This document shows positions 42,434-54,296 of a stretch of 64,000 bases of DNA, one piece after another. Source of the stretch: Dacryopinax spathularia (lineage: Eukaryota; Basidiomycota; Dacrymycetes; Dacrymycetales; Dacrymycetaceae). Under the pieces are notes generated by a model. That model did no database searches. It worked only from the letters and a program-made list of their open reading frames with translations, and was not told the DNA's origin. The first letter of the stretch is position 1. Every line of letters begins with the position of its first letter. A program made the position numbers and the translations under genes. The stretch spans positions 868,001 through 932,000 of the forward strand of contig JBBPFI010000012.1 of assembly GCA_037974965.1 (NCBI GenBank), read 5' to 3'.

Positions 42434-43322
42434 ATGTGTTTGTATGATACGATTATTGGCGAATGGCATCATCGGCTGGAAGAGGCCGACGATTACGAAA
42501 GAAATTCTTCCTGGAGCAGCGACAATGCTCAACATGGAGTGATCTAAGCTGTGACTGTTTGCGAAAGTACACGCCACAATGGGTTGACTGCGGTTACCGA
42601 AACGAGCATGCATGACTCTCGATGCGGAAATCGCCCCTACCGCATTGGAATCCTTCAGATCCCTCAAACATTCATCCCAACACCAACGCGGAAAGACATA
42701 ACGGAACACCCAACCCCCTCGGTCCGCGGCTTCCTACCCCCCTTCATCACGGGCAGAATCAGCCAGATCGACACGTCGCCCCTCGCCCTCTTTCACGCGA
42801 CCGGACCTTACAGAAGACACGGATCTTGGAGCTCATTATCTACGTCGCTCGCTATCTAGGATGAATGTTGGCTGTTGGCTGTTGTCGTTATCTGAGCCTG
42901 GCACATTGGTCGGGACAAGGCGCTGGGCTCTGTCAACGTGAATGTGCTTGGCGCGCGGACAGATTGTTCGTTACTCGCTTTCAGGAAGATCGGGCTGGTA
43001 CGATTGGGCGGCCGTAACGGATAATTCTTCGACACCCTCGCGCATATACTTGTGATTGCCAGATTCCAGCTATTGTATGATTATGATAACTACCAAAAGC
43101 GCGTTTAGAGTCTATTACGTAGCACCTCGCGCCGAGCCAAGTCTAATTCGCGTAGCCCCGCGCAGGGTCCCAACCAAAAGTTCAGGACGTGAATTCCATC
43201 CTGCCAAACCACACACCTTCGTAGCACTATTCGCTCCTCCCAAACCAAACACCCGCTCCATCAATAATGGCAATGTGAATTCTTCTCCCTACGAGCAGGG
43301 TGCGACACAGCCGCCAGGAGCG
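42434..43322. other. Intergenic, no gene seen
   Basis: An open frame runs into the next gene from about 43063, but its translation upstream of 43323 looks non-coding, and I treat it as leader. Confidence 0.4.
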
Positions 43323-44208
43323 ATGGAATGGCTTATATATGCTGGGAATACGATGTGGAACTTGTCCCTCCTACGCCTCAGAAAGGTTGCACTTGCTTTC
43401 TTCAACAGAGCAAAGCCCATCTACGGTGCAGTTATGTTCGAGCCGGTGAGCCCCGTCCCAGCCTAGAGTGCATGTAGGCGGGGACAGGCAGCTGATGTGG
43501 GATAGGCTCAACCCATCGTGCTGAACAACTATGTCCAGCCGTACGCGGCGTTCAGTCCGCCTGTGTCTCCGCAAAAGGAGACAAAGGACAGCTATGGGAA
43601 GACGTTGACTCATTTCCAAGTACGCTCAGCGTCCTCTGCCTCCTGTCGACATTTAGCTGACGTGTGTGGCAGTTTCCATGGCCACGCGAGATCAACGGTA
43701 TCGAGCGCGTCGTCCTTTCCGCGAAGGGCGACCTGCAGCGTGTGCTGAGGTACGCATCCATCGCAGCATATATGCGCACCCGGCTGACCCTCTCCGTAGC
43801 GCGTACTTCGGCTCGCCGATCTCGGTCGCTTCCATCTTCCAGACCCCGTCCTCCTCCCTCCCGACCTCATCGCATGCCTCCCCAACCGAACCCATAACCC
43901 AGCACCGCGTCGTCCACCTCCTCTGCGCCTCCAAACTCGTCGTGATCGCCACCTCTACCGTCCACCTCTACTCCCCCCAAGCTGCCTCCCTCATCCTGGA
44001 CGAAAAGTACGCCATCGGCCAGTGTTATCGCGTGATGGGCGTCAACCCCGAGTTCGAGCTGGACAAAGTCTGGCTTGACAACGCTCCCACTGGCGAGGAA
44101 CGCGTCACGCGGCGGTATACACTCAGCACGAGCGAGATGATGTGCGAGATCGAGGAGATATTTGTTGATCGGAGGATGTTCAGGGAGGAGGGGTGGTTGT
44201 ACGCTTAA
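43323..44208 (+). CDS. Conserved fungal protein of unknown function
   Basis: Exons 43323-43445, 43506-43619, 43673-43749 and 43800-44208 close in phase to 240 residues. Wording such as RVVLSAKGDLQRVLSAYFGSPI, VHLLCASKLVVIATSTVHL, LDEKYAIGQCYRVMGVNPEFEL, RRYTLSTSEMMCEIEEIFVDRRMF is, as far as I recall, typical of a family of unnamed basidiomycete proteins of similar length. There is no signal peptide and no clear membrane segment. No catalytic motif is visible. The start at 43323 is the first ATG that leads straight into the family-like sequence (MEWLIYAGNTMWNLSLLRL). Confidence 0.75.
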
Positions 44209-46484
44209 TCTGATTTCTGTTGACTTGGTGAGCGCTCGAGCTCACTGTACATAGACCAAGGACTGTTGTTTTAGATGTGTCTTGCAATTCGTGTATCTAT
44301 TAGGTTCAATGGGACAAACTCTGGCGTCCAATCAGCATCATCCCAAGAAGCAGTTACGAGAAACGCACCTCGCTATCACACATGCCTGAAAAGGAAACGA
44401 CTTAGCCGCAATACAAGGGATCTCCCGTATCCTATCTGCCGCACCCGCCAATATTCCAGATATCGGCAGTTCGCATCCCGCATATGAAAAGAACCAGAGA
44501 TAACAGACCAGAACCTGGGCGATAGCCCCCTGGCAGAAGGGTTCTGCACAAGATCCGGTGGGAGATCGTGGAGCGAGCGCTGGCACTGGAGGTTGCTGGG
44601 AGAAGTTTGGGAATGTGAAGGTGAGGAAATGGAAATGTGATTCCTGGAGTGGGCGATCTCCTAGGAGATTGGAGAGCGAGGACGTCCGCGGCTGTTGGCT
44701 AGCTGGGATAAGACGTAATAGCAGCGTAATAGTGCGAAAGAGTGGTCAAGCTTGGTGTTGCCCGGTGTTGAACTCTTTCTACAAGTCGGTGAACCATGTT
44801 GACGGTTTCCAGCACAAACCAGCATACTTCGGCATCGATTTGAGAGGCGCTGGAGTTTGGAAAGCGTACATCGCTATCTCATTCAAGAGGCAACCAAAGG
44901 CAGCTGGCTCCAGTCTTGCTTGATAAGTCGGTCTCCAGCGAAATCCAGCACACCATCGTTGACCAGCAACCATTGTTGACTAGGTGACCAGCAGTGATAG
45001 GTGACCAGCAGCGCAAATCGATTTCCGCATAAAACCGCCAAGTAAGGATGCAGGATAGCTCATCCAGTCGCGAGAAGCCGTCCTTAGGATCCAACACGAT
45101 CGGAGGAAAGGCTGTCTGCGACTGGTACAGAGTCGCCTGTTTGAGAAGGCCGTTTGTGAGAGGTCGCCCAAAGCCAATCAAGTCGTGACAACTGCTGATC
45201 ACCGTGCCAAACACCGCACAGGCGCCGTTCCTGAAAGCCCTGGCTATCTCGATATCGACCAGACCCAGACATAGTCAGCGTCCGTCAAGCAAAGCCTATT
45301 TCTGGTGAGAGACGAGCCAAGCAAAAACAGCCTCAGACGTCTCGCAGAGTGTTGCAAAGCGTTGGAAGAACGGTGGAAGCGGTCCAAGAAACGCAGGGGT
45401 CGCAGTGGCCAGGAGCAGAAAGCCAGCCGTCAAACGAAGCTTGGCGCAGCCCCCGCCTCCATCCTCAATTTCCGCAACTCCTCGGAGATCGCAAGCGAGT
45501 CTGGCAGCTGTTGGCTTTTATGAGGGCGAATGAGAGGAAAAGCGACCTCGGAGGCTAATACATTGAGCCGTTCGTGGGAAAGCGAGGCGAAGCTGGCGGG
45601 AAACGAACTTCACAGCGGGGCCCCGCACGATGGTCCGGAAATAGCGATCCTGGTTGCGTCCCTGCTCGAATCTGCATCGCGGAGTTTGCTCTGAGCCTCA
45701 GAAGTGAAGGTTCTAGCTTTGATGGAGGCGATCAACTTGGGCGCAAGAAGAATGACAAGGAGCAGGGTTAGATGAAGACCAAACAGCGAACCTTGAGCTG
45801 GCTCACAACGCGACTGCGCGACTGTGGGCTCAGGCATAACCGCGTAGAGTGAAACCCTCCCATGCAGCCACAACTACTTGCAGCAGAGGCGTGCGCATTA
45901 GGTGTGTTAAGGCCGTCATGTCCGGCAGAAAGCGACAATGCTGGGCCAGGTCAGGTGCAGCAGACGGTGAGACCCCCTTCTGATTGCCTCCGACTTTCAT
46001 GGGCTTTGCGCCACGCCCGTGACACGTCCGCTAATCTTGCTTCTTGATGGAAGTAAAACCATCTGCAACCGGAGAGGCGCGTTTCGTTGGTCGGCTCCTC
46101 ACGCGGTGGTGGACCGAAATGGTTTTCCCGTTCGGTTGCTACGGCCTCCGATACGCAACTACTGCAGAAAATGTTCGGGTCATTCGTGTCGGCAGAATGG
46201 TTCTCTAGTTGCCCTTCTCGCAGCTGGGTCACGACAGTCTCTCTTTGACAGCTGCGGGGACCCCACATGAAGATTCTGATTGGTCTTTGCACAAGTGTCC
46301 AGGCACGCGGCTTACCCCACGGGTTCCCCGCGTTGCATCTTCTTGATCTTCTGTCGCTTGGGAATGGTTTAAAAGGTTGAGGACGGACAACATTGCCGAG
46401 CAGGCCAACTTCCTCTGGTCCACACCCCCGTCCTCCTCGTTCTTCGCCCCTGTACCCTGGTCAATACCGCTCCAAGCAACCGAC
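44209..46484. other. Long intergenic stretch with a possible oxidoreductase relic
   Basis: 2.3 kb with no intact gene. The middle contains the fragment listed next. The right end is a promoter for the MFS gene (TTTAAAAGG near 46368). Confidence 0.5.
44870..45265 (-). pseudogene. Possible fragment of an NADH:flavin oxidoreductase (OYE-like) gene
   Basis: On the minus strand, a frame reads FRNGACAVFGT followed by SCHDLIGFGRPLTNGLLKQA. That resembles the C-terminal FMN-binding segment of Old Yellow Enzyme-type proteins (GACDLVGxGRPLT). A later SSKTGAS recalls the family's QTGAS. No barrel or catalytic part is recognisable upstream, so this would be a relic. The similarity is short and may be chance. 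Confidence 0.3.
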
Positions 46485-48277
46485 ATGGGCCTTGGCGTAC
46501 TCGAAGGTATGACTCAGTAACTAGGTGGAAGCAGCGAAGGCTTATCACCTTGTCTAGATAAGCACCTGGAGCATGTTCCTGGGACGTCCTTCATCAACGA
46601 CACCAAACCACTGCATGTGCATGCAGGCGAAGCTGGATCACCGCAGGATATTGTTGTCGACACCGGCCGGCTGAAGCACGCGACCGGCCGCAACTCCCAT
46701 ATTATCTTGATCCCACAGCCGTCGGATGATCCCAACGATCCGCTCAACTGGCCAACCTGGAAGAAAGAACTTCTGTTCTGGCCCATGATTTTTGCTGCCG
46801 GGCTTGTCGGTGCCATCGGTCCACTCCTGACTCCTGGTTTCGTTGCTCTGTCAGTCGAGTTCGGTGTCACCGTCGACAAGGTCGCCTCATCGCTCAACGG
46901 TGCTTGCGTTGTTGCCATCGGTTGCGGTATGCTGCCCATGGCATCCCTGGCCCAGAAGTATGGTCGTCGTCCGATGTTCTTGCTCGCTGCCCTTCTGCTT
47001 TTCGTCACCTGTATTTGGGCTGGTGCCAGTAGGTGTTGCCCCACTTGGCCTATTCACCTATGCTGACCTTTGGATCAGCCCCGACCAGCAACTTCGCCTC
47101 CCTTACCGCAGCTCGCGTTATCCAGGGTATCGCCATGACCCCCTTGGAGGCGCTTGTGACTGCCACCATCGGTGACATCTACTTTGTCCACGAGCGCGGC
47201 TTCCGCGTTGCCGTTTGGGGCTTTGCCATTCTTGGCGGCATCAACTTGGCTCCAATTGTCAACGGGCCTATCATCGAGAACCCGAGCCTCGGCTGGCAAT
47301 GGTGCTTCTGGATCATCGGCATTCTTTTCGGCATCTCCTTCATCCTGACCTTCTTCACCTTCCCGGAAACGCACTACAAGCGCGATCAGAAGTTCCAGAT
47401 CGAGGAAGGATCCCACGACAATTTGGCTGCTCTAGCAATCGAGGAGAACGAGGAGGCTGAAAAGGCCGAGGTCGAGCATCGCGAAGCACCAAAGGCGCAA
47501 CCTCGCCCGATTCCTCCGCGCCGCACTTTCTGGCAAGATCTGAGGATCTTCTCTGGTGTCCACGATCCTACGCCTCTGTGGAAGTTGCTGGCCAGGCCCA
47601 TCCCTTGCTTCGTCTCTCCGGTGGTACTTTGGGCCACGCTGGCCTATGGTTTCCTCACCGTTTGGCTCGTCGTCCTCTCAGTCACCGTCTCGCTCATCTT
47701 CGGTATGCCGCCTTATAACTTCAACTCCACCCAAGTCGGCCTTGTCTCCATCGGCCCACTCATCGGCTCCCTGCTCGCTGCCATCATTGCTGGTCCAGTT
47801 GTCGATTGGTGCGCTACCGGCCTCGCTAAGCGCAACAACGGCGTCTACGAACCAGAATTCCGCCTTCTTCTCTGCTTCCCCATGCTCATCCTCGAGGTCC
47901 TCGGGTACGGCGTATGGGGCGCTGTCCAGTCGAAGGGTGGACCCTGGATTGGGCCGGTTTTGCTCTACAGCATCATCGATTTCGGCCAGGGCCTCGGTTC
48001 CACGGCCGTCATTGCCTACGTTATCGACGCTCATCGCGGCACAGTTCCAGAAGCATTCGCTGTCCTCAGTCTGATCAAGAATCTCGTGGCCTTCGGATTC
48101 ACCTACTTCGTCAACGGCTGGATCGAAAGCGCTGGCATGTTGCATACTTTCGGGACGCTTGCTGGCCTCACCGCTATCTGCGTGCTGCCCACCATCCCGA
48201 TGTATATCTACGGCAAGAGGGTTCGCTCGTGGCTCCACCGTCACCAGCACTTCTTCTTGTCGGACAAGCTTCTGTGA
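46485..48277 (+). CDS. MFS transporter, DHA1-like, intron-poor paralogue
   Basis: Exons 46485-46506, 46558-47028 and 47079-48277 close in phase to 563 residues. The N-terminus is cytoplasmic and ends IPQPSDDPNDPLNWPTWKKE, the usual lead-in to helix 1. Twelve hydrophobic segments follow with SLAQKYGRRPMFLLAA (motif A-like), LTAARVIQGIAMTPLEALV, FVHERGFRVAVWGF and FTFPETHYKR after helix 6. The family exports small molecules; the substrate is unknown. It aligns throughout with the gene at 49312-51679, which has the same predicted length but ten more introns. Both remaining introns are near the 5' end, at positions shared with the paralogue's first introns in that region. Confidence 0.9.
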
Positions 48278-49311
48278 TAGCTCAAGGCTGGTTCGAGGTA
48301 ATCTGGAGAAGCGAGACCTTTATTACGGGTTTAAAGCTGTTAACGACCGATGATGATGTACTTTACATGAACTGGCTATAAATGCATTCCGCTTTGCTGA
48401 GATGGTTGCAATGTTCCGGGATCACCATACATAAGCTTCCCGATGGAGCCGGAAAAACGTGAATGATGACGAGAAAATGCTTCGCGAATGCGGCAATGCG
48501 CTCGTCGTCCTCGAGATGCCGTGGTCGAGTGCGAGTCACGTGACTCCCACGACCTTCATGTTGATCACAATGGACCCTGGTTCGTCCAAGCGTCCTCGTT
48601 TCTTCCGGCGTACGATATACTTAACTATGGCCAGCTTGAACTGATGAAAAGGCTCGTGCTACAAGAAGGCAGGGCTGGTTGCGGCGAGTGACGACAGGCC
48701 CCATCTTACCATCAACCTACGTGGGACGGCGGATAGCAGCACGCAGACAGCTGTGAGTTCAGCAAGTGTCCCGAAGTATGCAGCATTCCTGCCCTTTCGA
48801 TTGAACCCGATCACGGTCTACCTCACATCGGCGAACATGTTCACTCTACCGTGGTCCCGTGAACGACGTCATTTCTTGTGAACGTAGTCGGTCCTCCATT
48901 ACTTCCAGCATGAATCGTCCTTCGCTGGCATTGAGCCCTCGGGGGATTAACATATTAGCCACGCCGCCAGCCTTTCTTCGGTCTTGGGCTGCATTCTTGA
49001 CCGAATGCGTCGTGGATCTCCCACCACACCAGGCCGAAGATTCACCTTCGAATGTGGAGAACCCTTCGCCCTGAGCATCGGATCTATCTGATTACCCATC
49101 TCGTCTTCTCTCGCTTAGGTTGAGCGCTGTGCCTCTCAGGGAAGGCATGGCGTGCATTTGATGCACAACCTGAACATATTTGGCTGTATGGATACCACTC
49201 GCTGGCCCCAAGATTGTGGAATATTGCTGTGCTCCCCTTGCAGAACCCCGGAGCATATAAGGCTCAGGCATACCATGCGTAAATCCTCTGATGAGCTCAA
49301 CCTCAACCATC
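48278..49311. other. Intergenic between MFS paralogues
   Basis: No gene seen. It holds the promoter of the second MFS gene; TATATAA-like or AT-rich words are weak. Confidence 0.45.
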
Positions 49312-51679
49312 ATGCCTTTGGGTATTCTCGAAGGTAAACCCCTGTCCCTCTATCATTCAAAAATCGCCCACTAACGAGGATTATTGTAGACCACAAGCTC
49401 GAACATGTCCCTGGGACATCGCTCATCAGCGAACTCGATCCCCTGAAACAGCTCAGCGTAGATCTAGCGGAAGGGGATGCGATTCCCCTCAAAATGGGCA
49501 CGGGTCGCAACGCCCATGTTATCCTGGTTCGTATATTCCTCTCCTGAAACCGGATCACAACTCACCAACATGCTACAGATTCCACAGCCATCCGATGACC
49601 CAAATGACCCCTTGAATTGGCCGAGATGGAAGAAAGAGTGGCTTTTCTGGCCGATGATCTTTGCCAGTATGTGCTTCCAGTTACTGGTGCATCTTCTTGT
49701 CTAACGGCAACAGCTGGCCTTGTCGGGGCAATCGGTCCGCTTCTTACCCCGGGCTTCGTCCAGATCGCAGGCGTAAGTTCGGGACTTAACGGGCGCTTGG
49801 CTCATGCTGACTGGACTCAGGAATTCGGTGTATCGGTCGACAGCATCTCTTCTACAGTGAACGGGGCATGTATCGTCGCCATCGGCGTGGCGATGTTCCC
49901 AATGGCGACCTTTGGGCAGAAGTACGGCCGGAGGCCTGTGTTCCTGCTGGCGGCGGTGGTGGAGTTCCTCACCTCGATTTGGGCTGCGCTCTGTAAGATG
50001 CCCACCCTTGCAGTGTAGAGGACGAGAGCTAACGAGGGCGCAGCCAAGGATCTGAACTCCCTGACGGCGGCACGAGTATTCCAAGGTGCAGGCATGGCTC
50101 CGTTGGAAGCGCTAGTGACGGCCACCATCGGTATCTGTCTCTACCAGCCTGGTCCAAATGCTGGGCTGACCTGCAACTAGGCGACATCTTCTTTGTTCAC
50201 GAGCGTGGCTTCCGCTTGGCTGTTTGGGCGTTCGCCATCAATGCCGGCATCGCCGTTGCACCCATTGCCAACGGAGCGCTTATCCAACACGTTGGCTGGC
50301 AGTGGTGCTTCTGGGTATGTCAGTCTCCTTACCCCTCTCCTGGCCGGCCGCTTATGTGAAGCTACCTAGATCATCGCCATTCTGTTCGGCATCTCGCTCA
50401 TCCTGATGATTTTCACCTTTCCAGAGACGGCCTACAAGCGCGAGCTGCCCGCCCGTCCACGGACAGCAGAAGTCCTAGAGCCTTCCGACGAGAAAAAGGA
50501 AGTATCCGAGCCATCCAGCCCGTCAGGAGACGACCTCCCTACCATTTTGCCCGCTCTCGCCCGCGCCGCTCCTTTTGCCGCTGCTCAGAGCGGGATCCGT
50601 GCCTATCCACCTCGAAGGACATGGATCCAGGATATGCGCGTATTCAGCGGCGTCTTTGACCCGCTGCCGTTCTGGAAGACTCTGCTCCGGCCTCTGCCGT
50701 TCTTCCTGTCGCCTGTAGTGATTTGGGGCACACTGGCTTATGGATTCACGACTGCTTGGCTGGTCGTGCTGAGCGTTACGGAGTCCCTGATCTTCAGTTT
50801 GCCGTGAGTTGTCTTTGCTCTTTCCCAAGTCTCCGTCTTCCCTTCACAACACCTCGATATCCCGAGGATGTATACTGACTGATGTCTCAGACCATACTAC
50901 TTTGACAGCCAATCAGTCGGCCTAGTCAGCATCGCCGGCCTCATCGCCGGCATCCTAGGGGTATTCATCTCCGGCCCGATCTGCGACTGGTGCGCAACCG
51001 GGATGGCCAAGCTAAACGTACGTCTCCACTCTTCTACATGAAAACAGGTCTGACGTCTATTCAGAGGGGGATCTACGAACCTGAATTCCGCATGCTGCTC
51101 GTCATCCCCATGCTCGTATGCGAGGTCATGGGCTATGTCGTCTGGGGCGCAATTCAGCGCGAGGGAGGACCGTGGATTGGGCCTGTCGTCCTCATTGGGT
51201 ACGTTTTGTCGTTTCATCTTCCCCTTCGATCTACTCACGGTTCTCAGGGTGATCAACTTTGGCCAATCGCTCGGGACGACAGGCATCGTAACGTACGTCG
51301 TCGACGCTCACCGAGGTCACGTACCCGTACGTCCCCTCACTCACTTCGCCTCTTTCTCCCAGCCGCCTCAATTGAACTGATTTTTTCCCGGGGGATGCAG
51401 GAAGCATTCGCAGTCATAAACTTCATCAAGAACATGCTCGCGTTCGCATGCACATACTTCGTCAACAGCTGGATCGAGACCCAGGGCGTATTTAACACGC
51501 TCGCGACGCTTTCGGGGCTGACGGCGGTCTGCTTGGTGGGGACTTTGCCGATGTATGTTTATGTGAGTGGCTTTTTTTTGGTCGCTGGAGGGTATGGGGG
51601 ATTGTTGACGTCTCTGATGTAGGGGAAGAGAGTGAGGAGTTGGATTGCGAGGCATCCGAAGCTGTTCCTTAATGAGTAG
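49312..51679 (+). CDS. MFS transporter, DHA1-like, intron-rich paralogue
   Basis: Thirteen exons close in phase to 563 residues: 49312-49333, 49390-49526, 49579-49666, 49714-49772, 49821-49992, 50044-50130, 50181-50314, 50370-50803, 50891-51017, 51065-51198, 51248-51326, 51401-51562, 51623-51679. The protein parallels the preceding gene from LEHVPGTS through IPQPSDDPNDPLNWPRWKKEW, FGQKYGRRPVFLLAA, FVHERGFRLAVWAF, FTFPETAYKREL and YVVDAHRG to GKRVRSWIARHPKLFLNE. The first exon has 22 bases in both genes. It is likely the same transporter class; possibly older in structure than its partner. Confidence 0.88.
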
Positions 51680-52288
51680 GCCCGGCTGCTGTATCTACCG
51701 CCCGGGGTTCGGCAGTGGAAAGGTGGTTACAGCTGCAATACAATTCAATTGGGACTGCCCGATAACACAGATATTGAGCAGAATAGGATCTACAGTGTCT
51801 GATTCTCGCGCATTATGTTGATCTTCTGCAGTGAGGCGGGGAGTCCGTAATCGACGCTGAAGAGAGTCAGATAGTGTTCACCTGTTCTACGGATAGTCCA
51901 ACACTACTGCGCCTGCGGACGAGCACGTCCGATGGTCTCCGAGATGCGGCATGTACACAGCGCTCGCTGCGAATGTAAGACGAGCAACTTGTGAGTCACA
52001 GTTGCCGCAGGAGATAGCGGAGTCGCGAGATGCCACAAGTAGCCCGTCCCTCGGCCGGTGAACTCTCCCTGTGTCGATAATTCCGGGCCAGATAGGACGG
52101 CAACAAGCGTCAACCGATACGTCGCGGGAAGATATGTCGACAAGAGAGGGAGAACGCCCGGAAAAGCCGCACCGCATATATGCGCCGTTCTCCGACGGTC
52201 CCGTTCAGCCTCCTCTTGTCCAGGACCGTTCTGCGAGCCACCAAAAGTGACTACAATCAACCGTACCGATGTTCGGCGGTGAGCCTGG
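51680..52288. other. Intergenic, no gene seen
   Basis: Tail-to-tail gap between the MFS gene and the methyltransferase gene. Confidence 0.5.
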
Positions 52289-53337
52289 TCATCGGATCTC
52301 GTCGCTGGCCAATACGTCCGCAGTAGCCGTCGGGATATCGCTCAGTTGACCCCCGTCGGCAAGTTGTCCCGCTCCAGCCTGCGCTTCTACCTGCGGGGCA
52401 GATGCAGGTGCAGCCACTTTGGGTGGCCCAGGTTTCCGAGCCGTAACAACATGCAGCTCCCAACCAACATCATGTTCCTCCATCTCCCTCTTCACGTTCC
52501 CAATAAACGTCTCAAACTCTTCTTCTGCCATTCGGGAGGGACATCCTACCAAGTTCCCAGTTCAGCGCCGTCCTGGAGTTTGGCGGGTAGAGCGAACTCA
52601 CCCTTCATCCCCCTCCACATCCCCCTCCAAACACCAACGAACAACTCCCTCATCTCCCTCCCCTCCTCACCTCTCCCGAACCTCAGGACGAGCTTCTGCT
52701 CCCTCACATCTGTGAACCCCTCTTCCCTCATCATCCCCACCAGTTTCCCCCCAGCTCTAAGATCCACACCCCTCCACCTCTCATACTCCTCCGCGAACCT
52801 CATTAACCGATGACACCACCAAAACCGTTTCACGCTCGCATTAGCCGGCCAAAGGGTGATACTCCACTCCTCTACCCTCGCCCACCCTTTAGGCTCCAGA
52901 CAGCGATATACATGCCCCAGTGCGCGTCTCCAGTCAGAGAGGGAGAAGTGAGGGGTGAGGAAACGGGTGTGGATGAGACGGAACCATTCTGACCAGGCTC
53001 TGGGAAGGGAGAGGAGGGATGGAGGGTGGGGGGTGAGGATGAGGTTTCTTGGCTGTTTTTGGGATGAGGAGGGTGGTGGTGGTGAGGGTGTGGGAGAGGG
53101 AGGAGGGAGGAGGGAGATGATGCTGATGCCTTGGGGGGAGGAGGAGGCGAGGTCGAGTGCCCATGCTCCTATGTGCTCTTTTAGTGGTTAAGTGAGGTAG
53201 GGGTGGGAGGGGGACGGACCGGCGTCGGCTGAGCAGTCCAGCACGCGATCACCCCACCGCAGATGCAGATCCCGAGGCACCAGGGGGCCAATAACGGCCT
53301 GGACAAGCTTATGCTCCTTAGGCAACCTACCGCACAT
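52289..53337 (-). CDS. Class I SAM-dependent methyltransferase, LaeA-like
   Basis: Exons 53337-53220, 53177-52602 and 52524-52289 close in phase to 309 residues. The start reads MCGRLPKEHKLVQAVIGPLVP, recalling the LP-x-x-x-E lead of LaeA-like proteins. Motif I is VLDCSADAEHIGAWALDLA, where the usual GxGTG is altered to SADAE. It is followed by FSLSDWRRALGHVYRCLEPKGWARVEEW, typical of the post-motif region. The C-terminus has EEEFETFIGNVKREME and VVTARKP, as in the family. The changed glycine loop raises doubt about cofactor binding. It may lack an upstream exon, since relatives are often longer at the N-terminus. Confidence 0.72.
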
Positions 53338-53898
53338 TCAGAGCTATGGGACAAGTTGGCGGTAAGGTAACGCGGCTCACTCGATCCGTTCCCTTTCGCC
53401 GTCCTCTGCTTGGGCTGGTTGTGGAGTGGCACGCGGCGCATTTGGTCGTCTTTGTCTGGTTCTTGCTGGCTTGTCTTGGGGCGTTTTGGAAGAGGATGGG
53501 TGGGCATTTGGTCGCCTTTGTCTACTCTCTTCTGCCCTTCCGTCCTTCCTTCCCTGTGAGGGGAGAGGTACGGAGCTCATAGTATAGAGAACGACAAGGA
53601 CAGCAAGATAGCAAGAGAGCACGATCGACGCGGTGTGCACGCTAAGGTGGGTCCAACATGCCAGTCACTACTCGCGCGTCGATCGAAGGCGGGCCGATCG
53701 ATCACGAGCGCTCAAATTAGCCGCCCATGGACGATTGGTCCACCCCATCGGGTCAAATAGATCCATCAAATAACAATCTAGCAAGATCTCCCTCCCGCAC
53801 GCAGCAAAATACACCAATACATATCCAATCCAATCTCATCGACAACTTCCCCACCCGGGCAAATGAAGAGGCCCAGCAGCAGACGGTCAGCGGGCTGT
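53338..53898. other. Intergenic, no gene confirmed
   Basis: Contains overlapping Arg/Pro-rich frames. One could hold an upstream methyltransferase exon, but no join is convincing. Confidence 0.4.
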
Positions 53899-54211
53899 CT
53901 ATTTCCTTTTCCTGAGCAGAACCTTCGCCCCCCTCGCCTGCATCGCCACCCCAATCCCCCAGCTCAACATCTCCTTCCTCCTCTCCTCCTCCGAGAGCCG
54001 CTCCATTTCGGGCGTGAGGAGGACGTCGTATTCCCTCACGAGCAGGGAGAGGATGAGCATCCCTTCGAGGGTTGCGAACCGGGCGCCGATGCAGGATCGT
54101 GCTCCGAGGGAGAAGGGGAGGTCTAGCCAGGCAGAAAAGGGTCAGTACTGCTCGCAGGAGAGGGTAGTGCAGAGAAAGAGGAAGAGAGAGAGGGAGGGAG
54201 AGAGAGAGAAC

Positions 54212-54254
<43 letters not shown>

Positions 54255-54265
54255 TGTGTGTGTGT

Positions 54266-54296
<31 letters not shown>

